Positions 20,091-30,389 of a stretch of DNA of 64,000 nt are shown in pieces (position 1 is the first letter of the stretch; every line of letters begins with the position of its first letter). The notes beneath the pieces are model-generated. The model was given only the letters and a program-made list of their open reading frames with translations. It did no database searches and had not been told where the DNA came from. The DNA comes from Arcuatula senhousia (lineage: Eukaryota > Mollusca > Bivalvia > Mytilida > Mytilidae). Location: NCBI GenBank assembly GCA_963971305.1, contig OZ020309.1, positions 2,349,001 through 2,413,000 of the forward strand. The letters run 5' to 3'. Made by a program: the position numbers and the translations under genes.

Positions 20091-21120
20091 CCCCGAGGTT
20101 AGCCCGTTCCAGCACCAACACTTGATTGAAGAATACATCAAAGCTTTAAATTATCCGTCTAAATTTCAAAATTGTCTAAACCCTAAGGTTCTTCCTACCC
20201 CAGACATAGGTTAAATATCTGAATAATAATTTGGTTCCCCAGTTTGGTATTTTTGGTTATACTGTTCTATGCTCTTCATATTCATACAGTGTTTGGCATT
20301 TTCAATATTTTTGGTAGATCGCCTCTGATGAGTCTTGAATAGACGAAACGCGCGTCAGGCGTGGCTAAATTTATTGTCTGGAACTTTGTTGTCATTTGTA
20401 TTTCGAACACATGTGAAGGTTAGCACTGCTGGTGGAGTTTAAATTCCCCGAGGTTAGCCCGCTCTGGCACCAACACTTTTGAGTTGGAGAATACATCAAA
20501 GCTTTAAATTATCCGTCTAAATTTCAAATTTGTCTAAACCCTAAGGTTCTTCCTACCCCAGACATAGGTTGAATATCTTAGTAATAATTTGGTTCCACAA
20601 TTTGGTATTTTTGGTTATACTGTTCTATGGTCTTCATATTCATACAGTGTTTGGGATTTTCAATATTTTTGGTAGAGCGCCTCTGATTAGTCTTGAAAAG
20701 ACGAAACGCGCGACAGGCGTACCAAAATTTATTGTCTGGAACTTTGTTGTCATTTGTATTTCGAACACACGTGAAGGGTAGCACTGCTGGTGGAGTTTAA
20801 ATTCCCCGAGGTTAGCCCCCTGCGGCACCAACACTTTTGAGTTGGAGAATACATCAAAGCTTTAAATTATCCGTCTAAATTTCAAAATTGTCTAAACCCT
20901 AAGGTTTTTACTACCCCAGACATAGGTTGAATATCTTAGTAATGATTTGGTTCCCCAGTTTGGTATTTTTGGTTATACTGTCCTATGCTCTTCATATTCA
21001 TACAGTGTTTGGCATTTTCAATATTTTTGGTAGAGCGCCTCTGATGAGTCTTGAATAGACGAAACGCGCATCATGCGTAGCAAAATTTATTGTCTGGAAC
21101 TTTTTTGTCATTTGTATTTG
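20091..21120 (+). repeat. Tandem array, 355-358-bp unit, three copies
   Basis: Units start at ccccgaggttagccc, at 20091, 20446 and 20804; the last is cut short at about 21115. Each holds acaccaacactt, ctaaaccctaaggtt, gacataggtt, tttttggttatactg, a cgaaacgcgcgtcaggcgt block, tttattgtctggaacttt and gcactgctggtggagt. Identity between units is high. Fragments of the unit occur upstream of C1q gene B (about 29985-30090, reverse strand) and inside an RT relic (about 31305-31352). Short frames that repeat with the unit (20569-20834) are not genes. Confidence 0.85.
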
Positions 21121-21590
21121 TCCGTTCAAAACTCATCGTATACATTATGTTCGAAATTTTGTAGTCCAAAGTAAATAAATAAACAAAAACCAACCGAACT
21201 AATATGATAAATATCATTTTTCCAAAAAGGAAAAACAAAAGCAAGGCAAAGACATAAAGAGATAATGAAGATCGTAATGGTCCTCACTTGGGAAAGGTAA
21301 AACATCACATTAAAAAAATCAGAGCGGTATCAAACATGTAGAACTGAAGCTGGACCTCAAACAAATAACGAGAAAAAGTTTTCATCGACCAGAGGCTGAT
21401 CTAATGTGGAGCCAATCTACATTATGAAGATAAAGATTAAAGATTCATTATTTTTTTTCGAAGATTATTTGAACTTATCTTTTAGCTTTTCGTAACAAAT
21501 CATGAATTTTGATATTGCATATGTGAAATCTAACATTTATATTCCCTTTTTAATTTTTTCTATTTTAGCCTTGAACAACGTTGATTCATT
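21121..21590. other. Intergenic, R-module-like remnant
   Basis: AT-rich. Words such as aatgaagatcgtaatggtcc near 21265 match part of the R-module (compare attgaagatcgcaatggtc near 21977). No gene seen. Confidence 0.4.
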
Positions 21591-22125
21591 TTATTTCGTT
21601 TTAACAAAACAACAAACGGAAAACCTGTCTTGATAAGAATGCCGAGCTAGCTTATAAGATCCGTTAACTAGTATGTAGGTGGCAAGATAAGATCCTTTTT
21701 CCTTTTCCCTCGTTTTTCAAATACGGAAAATCCGTCAATTAATTTGTTGTCATGTCTTCATATTAAAACGTTTGCACTTGACCCTTATCAAAAATAAATA
21801 AAAGTTTTCTCTGATAAAACACCAAACGGAAAACAAGTACTTGATAATATTGCAAGCTAACAAGTGTGTACATCGCAAGATAACGTAGATACGGTAATAT
21901 CAAAATTACAGAACTTTCAGAATCAATCTCGAATGTCCATAAGACAAGACAAGACAACGAAGATATACCAGGAAAATTGAAGATCGCAATGGTCTTGACT
22001 TGTTATCGGCATTTCAAAAGATATGATGGGTTAAACCAGGCATTAAGGCATCCCCCTTCTATTTTGATCTTTGGTTCCGGTAGTTACACAAAACACAACA
22101 GTTTTACGAAGACAAAATATGGATG
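21590..22125 (-). repeat. R-module, 3' flank of a diverged RT relic
   Basis: Carries the R-module words aacggaaaac, aagctaacaagtgtgtacat, gcaagataacgtag, tctcgaatgtccataagac and attgaagatcgcaatggtc, with a repeat of the core at about 21600-21690 and 21820-21900. It abuts the RT fragment at 22126 without a gap. The same sequence downstream of another relic is at 39255-39640, with the shared word agttacacaaaacacaac. Confidence 0.55.
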
Positions 22126-22461
22126 CTAGGAAACATTAGTGCACCAACCAGCACAGATCAAAGCAAGAACTATTGACTGATAACGAAGAAATAAGTTTTT
22201 TAGAGATCGTATAAGACGTTTCTCCTTATCACCTTGGTCTACTAGTCGGTTACGGAGAAAGTGGTGTCGTATCAGAAAATCTGAAAAATGTGTACAAGCC
22301 CTTGCATATCCAATTAGTTGTGAGTTATAGTAACCGTATGCAGATGACGTTGGTGCGTTACTTTCCAGGTTTGGAAACTTAAAAAAATTAAAATTTGAAT
22401 CGTATCTTTTATCGTAAAATTGTTCTGAGATGACCACCCAAGGTTCTTGAACAAATATCAT
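22126..22461 (-). pseudogene. Diverged Penelope-like RT C-terminal fragment
   Basis: A 111-codon frame with SEQFYDKRYDSNFNFFKFPN, SSAYGYYNSQLIGYARAC and RLIRSLKNLFLRYQSIV. These align with LYDKRDDFNFPIVNFP, SAPAYGVYVSQLIRYSRAC and PRLLSSLKKFYGRHHAL of the main RT family. It is diverged enough to be a separate subfamily. Only the segment after the catalytic motif is present; the ATG is not a real start. Confidence 0.65.
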
Positions 22462-23300
22462 TCATGTTTTGATTGGACAACAAATCATGGGTAAACCTTT
22501 TAAAACCAGGATCTTTTTGTTTTTAGGTCGGTCGACTACCTTCTCCTTGCTATATTTCATTAAAAGCAATCATTAAAAGACTATTTTATTTGGTTTTTCA
22601 GTTTACCAGTACCCAAATGTGTTTTAACTTATAAGTAGTTTGATCTTTTTTTATGCTGCGTTTTTTTCTGCAGTTTTCTCTTGAAAATACTGTCTGGTAG
22701 GTTTTTTTAAAACCAGCAGTTTTTTTCAAAGGTTATAAACTGTACATGTATTATTTAAATGGTGTTAATTTCATTTTTTTTTTTAATTGCGAAAATGATA
22801 GGTTCTATGTCTTTAACTCAAGCTTGGAAATAAAAAAATAAAAAATTATAATATTATATAGTTCCATAAAACACGAATTAAATAAATTGGTTTTTGTTGA
22901 CACAAACATTTGTGGCGAGTTAAACGGATTTATTTTCATTTTTTAACAAGAAATACTCATGGGTTGTTGACTACTACCAAAAGACAGCCGATTGAAATTG
23001 ATTGAAACATTTGCAGAATCGTTCTTACATAATTCCCGTGTGTAATTCGTATTCTAAAAGAACTGTTAGAAAGATCACTGAGGATACCGTTGCTTCATAA
23101 TAGACTCTAAATTGAGATAAAAATATGGTCGAACTATCTCCTCTAAATGATATTTTAATGCACATGTCTATATTATACTTCTTCTTCTACATAGCACATT
23201 TTAGGCGTAATATGACCGTATTCGTCTATAAAGTTCTTTCCGTCAACCAGATGTGATATTTAACCCATTAAAATCAATTAAGTTATTTTTGTGAAAGTTA
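22462..23300. other. Intergenic, no gene seen
   Basis: AT-rich with homopolymer tracts; no feature I can support. Confidence 0.4.
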
Positions 23301-23307
23301 TAGGTAT

Positions 23308-23768
23308 TTGTGTTATATTGATATGGGCCGAAATATCATAGGGACGAAAGGAACAAGGTCCTGTGATAAAAGTTTCGACTCAAAAGTTCTGTGTCAAGCC
23401 GGGGGTCAGAGCTTCAAATTTTTTATCTTAAATCGATTGCCACATTATATTCTAACGGAACATTGCCGTGCCTTGATAGGCTGTATATACATTTTTTGAA
23501 AAAAATAGATTTTATTGTTCAGATAAGCGAGTTCGAGCCTTCATTTTTGTACCTCGTGACAATTTATGCTAATCATTTTATTTGTATACAAAACAAACTG
23601 TTGGCACGGCCATATTTCGTTAGAATGTAATATTGTAACGATGTAAGATAAAAATTTTGATGCTGTGACCCCGGCTTGCCCCAGAACTTTTGCGTTGAAA
23701 CTTACGTCCCAGGATTTCGCCCCTTTCGTCCCTAAGATATTTCGGCCCATATCAATATAACACAAATA
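23308..23768. mobile_element. About 460-bp MITE with long TIRs
   Basis: The left end tatttgtgttatattgatat and the right end (its complement, at about 23768) are inverted. The symmetry continues through gggccgaaatatc, gggacgaaagg, aaaagttctg and ggcacggc-like words for perhaps 150-200 bp per arm. Frames on both strands (23308-23630, 23541-23777) are mirror images of the same arms, not genes. No clear TSD was found. Confidence 0.65.
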
Positions 23769-24069
23769 ACAAATCAATTTTAGAATAGGGACTTTCCGCG
23801 ATTACCGTGGTATTATAATAAAATACCACGACACTTGAAATGGCGGGAAAAATACCACGGCAATAAATTGGCGGGAAATAAAATCCAACGAAAGCTACAA
23901 TTAATTCCGGATATATTGAATATGCAGAAAAATACTAGGTTTGTTATGACCAATCAAAATATGGCATTATTTTATAAGGTGGAATTAATTAAAAATATAC
24001 TTTTAGATTGCAATATTGTCAAAGATGCAGTTGACATCTTACAGAAAGAATGAATGACTTATCAATATA

Positions 24070-24196
24070 CAGTCAAACCTGCCTTTAAGGGCACCTGTAT
24101 TTTACAATTCACTTCATATGAAGGGCACATCAAAAATATCTCTTTATGAAGAATACCACCAAAATCAAAATGAACATTAATATAGAGGTTTGACTG
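24070..24196. mobile_element. 127-bp MITE, pogo/Tigger type, TA target
   Basis: Ends cagtcaaacct and aggtttgactg are perfect inverted repeats flanked by TA at 24068-24069 and 24197-24198. CAG-starting ends with a TA duplication are usual for pogo/Tigger-derived MITEs. No coding capacity. Confidence 0.75.
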
Positions 24197-24198
24197 TA

Positions 24199-24560
24199 TA
24201 TGAATTAGAAAATAACCAATCAATTGGAAGATGTTTTTGTTCTGTTTAGATTTTTAAACTTTTAATGGTGTCATAAAAAAACATTTGTAATGATCGAAAT
24301 TGTTAACTGCAGTAGAGTAGAAATCTTTCTTCAGATTTGTGCTGCATTATCGCATATTGCTGTAGAATATTTTTTATTGATATTCAGATTCAAAATATTA
24401 TTTGACAAAAATCAAGCCACCTTTTCAAGCTAAATGGGCCTTTATTTAGAACATCTTTGCAATACATGTATTCGATTTTCGTCACAAAAATATATGCTCG
24501 GGGTTTGCCAACTATTGAGTAATTCGACCAGACTTCGTAGCCATAATTATTTGTATGCGA
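24199..24560. other. Intergenic, no gene seen
   Basis: AT-rich. It leads into the RT tail at about 24565; the frame at 24390-24725 is a chimera of this and the tail. Confidence 0.4.
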
Positions 24561-24564
24561 AAGA

Positions 24565-24995
24565 AGCAGAGGTACCAATGGGGTATCCGAATTTCGAAAG
24601 TCCGAAAGGGTAGAGACAAAACCAGTAAACACCAACAAGAATGGGACAAAAACAGACAACATGCAAAACATGGAAACAAAAAACAACTGAATATCAATCA
24701 ACAACGCGAACTCCAGACGAAACACGAGTGAATTCAGGTGCTCCGGAAGAGTAAGCAGTTCCTACTTGCTGTAGCACACCCGTCGCGTTGCCAACAGTAG
24801 ATTCAGCGTGTCAAATCCGGTAATGGAAGACAAAACAGAACTCTATGACAAACCAACATCTGCACTCATCTGAGAGATCGAAATCCCATATTTGCCTATG
24901 AGTGCATGATGTCTTCCGTAAAAATTTTGAGTGAAGACAGCAACCGAGGAGCAACATAACCCTGTTAGAGCAATTTTTGCGTGTGTGTAATAAAA
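24565..24995 (-). pseudogene. Penelope-like RT fragment with tail
   Basis: Minus-strand tail (to about 24840) followed by the RT C-terminal codons. The reverse of MSADVGLS near 24845 and of the LLSS region near 24945 is clear. The copy is 5' truncated near 24980. Confidence 0.65.
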
Positions 24996-25580
24996 AAAAA
25001 TCATCAGATAAAATTAGTTTACTTTATTAGATAAGTAGCATACACGTTAAATGATAATATAATCATTGATATTCGATATGCATAAGCATCAGCACAGATT
25101 AATTTTAAGAGCTTGTCATTTGTATATGCTTCTTGAGTCACGGCCTGGTGATTTTGATATTTAGCCAATGTTCGTGGTTGTTTTCTTTTTCGTCTTTTAC
25201 ACGTGAAGCATTTTTCTTATATCAATGATATTTGGTTTGTAGATGCATTGGCATCGGTACATATCAACTTCAAGAGCCATACATGCATAAGTAATGGTTG
25301 ATCCCAAAAGGCAAATACACAATACCACAACACCTCAATCAGCAACGCGAAGTTAAGTCAGAACGAGAATGAACTGGACAACAAAGACAAAACGGGAGAA
25401 CTTTATTTCCGCTGCTCCATTAAAGCTGGAATATAATTGGTACACACTGAAACCAACAACACAAAGAATAGATACACATCATTTCAAAACTGTACATGTA
25501 TATCGTGTGGTCTTGATGTTTATCCAGTAGCTTTTAATCATAACCCAGTCACCATGTAAACATTGACCAAACGTATCATA
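24996..25580. other. Intergenic, weak repeats
   Basis: No gene seen. Two related stretches near 25080-25110 and 25240-25280 (gcatnngcatc and aagagc words) suggest an old duplication. Confidence 0.35.
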
Positions 25581-25582
25581 AT

Positions 25583-25715
25583 ATGACCATTAAACCCTTC
25601 CTCGGTCTTTTGACGACTGACCCTTTCCTCGATCTTTTGACCCCTGACCCTTTCATCGGCCCTTTTACCCCTGACCATTTCCTCGTATCTTTGACCTCTC
25701 ACCTTTCTCGGTGTA
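25583..25715 (+). repeat. 27-bp minisatellite, second cluster, about five units
   Basis: Same unit as at 1336-1790 (gacccctgaccctttcctcg), more diverged. The frame 25583-25855 is an effect of the 27-bp period. Confidence 0.75.
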
Positions 25716-25959
25716 CTGATTATGATTTACTTATTTTAACTTTTATGCATTGTCATATTTTACTCATTTATATTGCATTTTTTCGTATTTGTGAACAAAT
25801 AGATTATGTCATTTACGTTATAGGAAGTCTAATCACCAAAGTAGCAGGTATATAATAGTACGTTACTCTAACATTCGTGGTTTAATACTTTTCATCGGAA
25901 ATAACCTACTTAAAAAAATTACCAATGTATCAGTGACGGTAAGAACAAAATAATTAATC

Positions 25960-27240
25960 TAGGAGTGACCAATCTCAATTGTCCAAGAAAAAATGACAAA
26001 ACAATGAAGACACATTCAATGAAAGAGCAAAAAACGTAACGTAGCAAGGACCATAGAACACATGAAGTTCAAATAAAACAAAGATCAAGTCAGTAGACAC
26101 TGACGACAGCAACCTACGACACGGCACATCTAATGAATGTCATCAGCTCTTAACAAAAGCCAATTCAGGTGATTGGAAACGTAATTAGAACCTGTTTGTT
26201 AAAGACGAACCGTTTATTCAATGCCCTTTCGGACTTTTGATATTCGGATACCCCATTGGTACCTCTGCTTCTTACACACCGGAGAAATTGATGATCGCAA
26301 TGGTCCTGGATTGGTAAAGGCATTTTAAAAGAAATAGAAGGTTAAACCAGTTTTTTTTATTTGTCGACAAAATGATGTAATTAAAACGACTTTAAAATCG
26401 CTGTACTTCTGCTTCAAAGAATAGGGGCCCTTGTCCGTTAGTTAGTCTGTGCGTAGCAAATTTTATTTCTAGGCATATCGTAGAGGTCGGATGTTGTATC
26501 AAAGAATGTATATTGAGTTTATGATCTTAGGTCATCTACTTCCTTTTTTCAAAATATTTATGTTTTTTCACATATCGTACATGCATAGAAACTCTAGATC
26601 ACAGTTTTCTAAGCTTCAAAGCAACTACATGATTCAGAGGTCGGATATTTTGTGCAAACCTTTATCATATACTAGTAGAACCAAAATATTTATAGCAATT
26701 TTATACTCCTGTACCTTCTATTTCCTTATCACTTTGTGCCTCAGTTCACCCAAAGCCTGATTTTCGGAGCGAAGGTATTACTTGTGGGCATTAGCTCATA
26801 GACTAACTTGTTACGAAAGACACTTTTAGATAGGAACAAAACATGCAAAGCAGTGCCAATTGTGTGTTATTAACATGGTAATCGTGATCTAACGTTAAGG
26901 ACTTAAACGAAGATTAAATATCATTTTAATATAATGTTAAACGGATTACAAAAACGGCTTTTACAGAAATCTTCTTAACTAGATTGGTGTGATAGATAAC
27001 CACACCAACACACCGGTAGACGAATACTTTTTTTAAACGAGCTGGGTAAAATTGTATTTAAATATATTGTAGTTAAGTAACGCAGCAAGGACCATATAAC
27101 CCATGCAATTCAAATATAGCAAAGATCAAGTCAGTAGACACCGACGATAGCAACCTACGACACGGCACATCTAATGAATGTCAACAAAAGCTAATTCAGG
27201 TGACTTTGAACGGTGATTAGAACCTGTTTGTTGCGGAGGA
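25960..27240. repeat. Duplicated dispersed repeat with RT tail stub
   Basis: About 26030-26220 and 27070-27235 are copies of one sequence (words agcaaggaccata, gatcaagtcagtagacac, cctacgacacggcacatcta). Between them is an RT tail stub at 26220-26275 ending ccattggtacctctgcttct, then R-module-like words (gatgatcgcaatggtcctg). No gene; the 89-aa frame at 26491-26760 is unsupported. Confidence 0.5.
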
Positions 27241-27369
27241 ATTGTTTTTATTCAATGTCAAATCCAGAAAAGAAACACATTCCTGTACCATTATGACAAA
27301 ATCATATCTGTAGTCACCTGAGGGATCGAAATTTTGTTTTGTTAGAATCCCTAAAGTGGAAACAACTTT

Positions 27370-28050
27370 TTAATGTTGGCTGTGTCGCGAACGTTTATTT
27401 CAAATGTCATTTTCCTTCATCAGTGTGTTTCACTCCTGAAGGAAAGATCCCTGAGATCTCTCTTTATTTCAAAATATCACAGACAAAGACAACTTTTGTA
27501 ATAGTGTATTGATACTGAAATGAAATAAAGATTTAACATATCGACAGAAAAGGAACGTGTGAGTATTTAGTGTTGAAATGTTGCATCTTTGAATGTGTTT
27601 AATTTTACTGGTCAGATGAATTTTGACTTTTAATATATTCTAAAGATCTTCCGGAGCACCTGAGTTCACTCTTGTTTCGACTTGAGTTCACGTTGCTGAA
27701 TGCGGTTTTGTTAATATTATGTGTGTGTTTTATGTTGCTATGTGGTTTGTTTTGTTGTGATGAGTTTTTGTCTGCCGGTTTTGTCTTTGTCTTTACGGTT
27801 TCATGATACTGATTACCCCTTTGGTAGACCTTTGCTTCTTTCATTACAACTTCATTCCTGTTCTAAGTCAGGCTTTGACTTTACCGACACTTTAAGTATA
27901 ATCATATCTGGTTGCTTGTGTATCTATATTAAATTATCATTTTCAATACAGAAACAATACAGATATACTACAAATTCATAGAAATAATAACAATGCTGGT
28001 TTAATATTTATGTTTTAAATTGCCACTGTCGACAATTTTCTATCATTCAA
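27370..28050. other. 3' flank of C1q gene B, with inserted RT tail
   Basis: Related to the 3' flank of gene A (atcagtgtgt, gaaggaaagatc at about 27415-27450; gacaattttct just after the stop in both). It is interrupted at about 27650-27842 by a solo RT tail of the variant subfamily, absent from gene A's flank, so the tail arrived after the duplication. Confidence 0.55.
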
Positions 28051-28433
28051 TTATTGAACCTTTACAATTGTAAGACACGATATTTGAGGTAGGTTTATAC
28101 GAGTTGCATGTGTCACTTGTACCCAGACACGATCCCCTTTTTCTAGCATCAAAGCTGCAGACGTGGATCCAGTCTCCCAGTTAATGTTGTCACCACCTTT
28201 GTACATTTTTGTAACCACGTGTCCGTTTTTGTAGATCCCTATTTCACTACCAGAATCGTGAACCGATACAGAAACTATCACTAGGTACAATCCTTTTACT
28301 TCCGCTACAAACACGCCTCTACTTTTGTATCCTGTGATGTCATTGATGCCGATGGTTGATCTTATGTCGTCAAACATCAGAATTGTTCCAGCTGAATAAT
28401 GTGTATATTTTGATACACAACCAGTAAGGGAAA
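28051..28433 (-). CDS. C1q-domain protein B, exon with globular C1q head
   Basis: Paralogue of the exon at 3324-3709. The acceptor is cttttaatttcag (AG at 28435-28434), then two bases of a split codon and 126 residues to the stop. C1q features: GTILMFDDIRSTIGINDIT, VKGLYLVIVSVSVHDSGSEI, GIYKNGHVVTKMYKGG, the Trp of NWETGSTSAALMLEKGDRVW, and the final SCLTIVKVQ. Compared with A, the segment after VSV and the loop before SCLTIV differ most, while the GIYxNGxVVTKMYKGG and WETGSTSAxLxLEKGDxVW blocks are kept. That suggests purifying selection on the fold. A secreted immune lectin-like role is inferred from the bivalve family only. Confidence 0.85.
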
Positions 28434-28787
28434 CTGAAATTAAAAGCTACCAAAATTCATTTTATGATCATTTAAACAGTGAATACAATGGCATTGGGTT
28501 AGTTAAATGTGTGCTTATCACATTTGTACATGTCATTTAAGAAGCAATAACTGTGTATACCCCTTCTATTTCTGTACTTTGCCGTTAAGAAGAAATGATT
28601 TGAAAAAAAATGATAATTAACCCATTTCAAACCAGTAGAATAAATAGAGCAATATATTAATATGGAATTGAAAACGCATACGTCGGGAATAAATATTAAA
28701 AGCCTTTGTCGTGATTTGTTTATGCTAATCATTTGTAAATTTAATATCAGATATGCGAGAAATATAATTTTTATCTAATTATACTTG

Positions 28788-29525
28788 TCAAAATTACAAA
28801 TACCAAACGCGGTTATAAACGGTTAATTTGGATATGCTATTTATCGATATTTCAAGGAGTAACCTCTAACTAGTAGCATTTAAACCAAAACATTGGAAGG
28901 TCAAAATCCAAAACAGTTGAAAACGAAAAGTACTCAAAACCAAAACGTTCGAACAAGGAAGCCAAATCCAGCACCGAGGATATCGACCATGTGCATTACA
29001 AGGAAAGAAACCTGGTGTTTTAAACAATTTTGAATTTAAAAATCGAAAATTTCAGCCACAAAATATTAGAAATTTAATGGTAAATCATGTCAGACAAGTC
29101 TGACGACCAGGCTTGTGATTACCCTCGGGGACCTCTGGTCCACCAGCAGCGGTTATCGGTCAGTGGTTTCAAAATTACAATTACCAAACGCGGTTATAAA
29201 CGGTTAATTTGGATATGCTATATATCGATATTTCAAGGAGTAACCTCTCATCAGTAGCATTTGAATCAAAACATTGGAAGGTCAATTTCCAAAACTGTTG
29301 AAAACGAAAAGAACTCAAAACCAAAACGTTCGAACAAGGAAGTCAAATCCAGCACCGAGGATATCGACCATGTGCATTACAAGGAAAGAAACCTGGTGTT
29401 TTAAACAATTTTGAATTTAAAAATCGAAAATTTCAGCGACAAAATATTAGAAATTTTATGGTAAATCATGTCAGACAAGTCTGACGACCAGGCTTTTGAT
29501 AACCCTCGGGGACCTCTGGTCCACC
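28788..29525 (+). repeat. Tandem duplication of a dispersed repeat in the C1q-B intron
   Basis: Two nearly identical copies, 28788-29168 and 29169-29525. Each begins tcaaaattacaaataccaaa (or ..attaccaaa) and ends in a core with ccctcggggacctctggtcc and accagcagcggttat. Related single copies are at 16120-16440 and 49315-49500. The core word pair (ctgctggtgga and ccccgagg) also occurs at the boundaries of the 355-bp units at 20091-21120. Confidence 0.8.
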
Positions 29526-29575
29526 ATCATCTTTTAGTTAAATGATCGACATTTACACATGTACAGGTAAATTAC

Positions 29576-29753
29576 CTATTGTTTTTGGTTTATTAACTTG
29601 TCGCTCTAACGCACTGATTTTAGATTTAAATTCTGTTATCTGTTGTTGATATTCTGGAAACAGGCTAAGTATTGACTCCTCCGATCGGCAACCATTTTGG
29701 GAAATAGTTAACACTGTCAACGTAGTCATCAGTCCGAGTACTAAGTGGTTCAT
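29576..29753 (-). CDS. C1q-domain protein B, first coding exon (signal peptide and coiled coil)
   Basis: Start at the ATG ending at 29753, beginning MNHLVLGLMTTLTVLTIS, a signal peptide equivalent to that of gene A. ESILSLFPEYQQQITEFKSK and ISALERQVNK follow, a short coiled coil. The exon ends at 29576 before a donor (caatag|gtaatt). It is 178 nt, 59 codons plus one base, matching the exon at 28433, so the protein would be about 186 aa. A pyrimidine-rich acceptor ending at 29794 (ttttttctttttaag) implies a 5' UTR intron, as in gene A. The open frame to 29975 reads into that intron. It has seven more codons before the donor than gene A. Confidence 0.8.
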
Positions 29754-29959
29754 GATGTCAGTATTGATGACCGTACAAAATTCGTCAAAAAATCTTAAAA
29801 AGAAAAAAAAAACTATTAAGAACAGAAATGATAAGAAAAAGCAGTTAAATGAAAAATCATATTGTTCATCAAGGTTGATGTTTTGGGATTCTACCCATCC
29901 AATAAGGTTAAAAGTTTTGCCCACACGCCCACTTTTTCTTTCTATAAATTTAAATGACA

Positions 29960-30095
29960 ACAGAGTTTCAGACAATAACTTTTGCTACGCCTGGCGAGTG
30001 TTTCATCCATTCGAGACTTATCATGGGGGCTCTACCAAAATATTGACAAAGCCAAACACTACGATTATGAAGAGCATATTATATACAGAAATAAA
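29960..30095 (-). repeat. Fragment of the 355-bp repeat upstream of C1q-B
   Basis: On the minus strand it carries cagtgtttggc-like, caatatttttggtagagc and the cgcgcgtcaggcgtagcaaa-type block in decayed form. It lies in or near the promoter/5' UTR intron region of gene B. Confidence 0.5.
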
Positions 30096-30389
30096 TGTCT
30101 GTAATACGCCTTATAGAAGTGGTAAAAAATCTTTTTAAATCCTTTTTACCAGGGACTTCAATATCATGAAAAATGACCTATTCCGCGATTTTTTTGCATC
30201 TGCATCGTTAGCCTAGAACAATCAATTGGAACCAGAATTCCAAAACATTTATTAATTCAGTTGAAGCTTAAGCCAGAAAATGGGCCAAAAAGAACACGTA
30301 AAATCGATGATCTTTCTTGGAGGTTAAAGTGTGTAAGGTCGTTGGTTTGTAAAGAATAACCTCTTGAAAAAGCTCGATATGCACAAAGG

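Noticed and set aside
23308..23777. Three ORFs on both strands with matching segments
   Set aside because: The matching segments are the inverted arms of one MITE read in both directions.
26491..26760. 89-aa ORF with hydrophobic segments
   Set aside because: AT-rich, no recognised family, no splice context.
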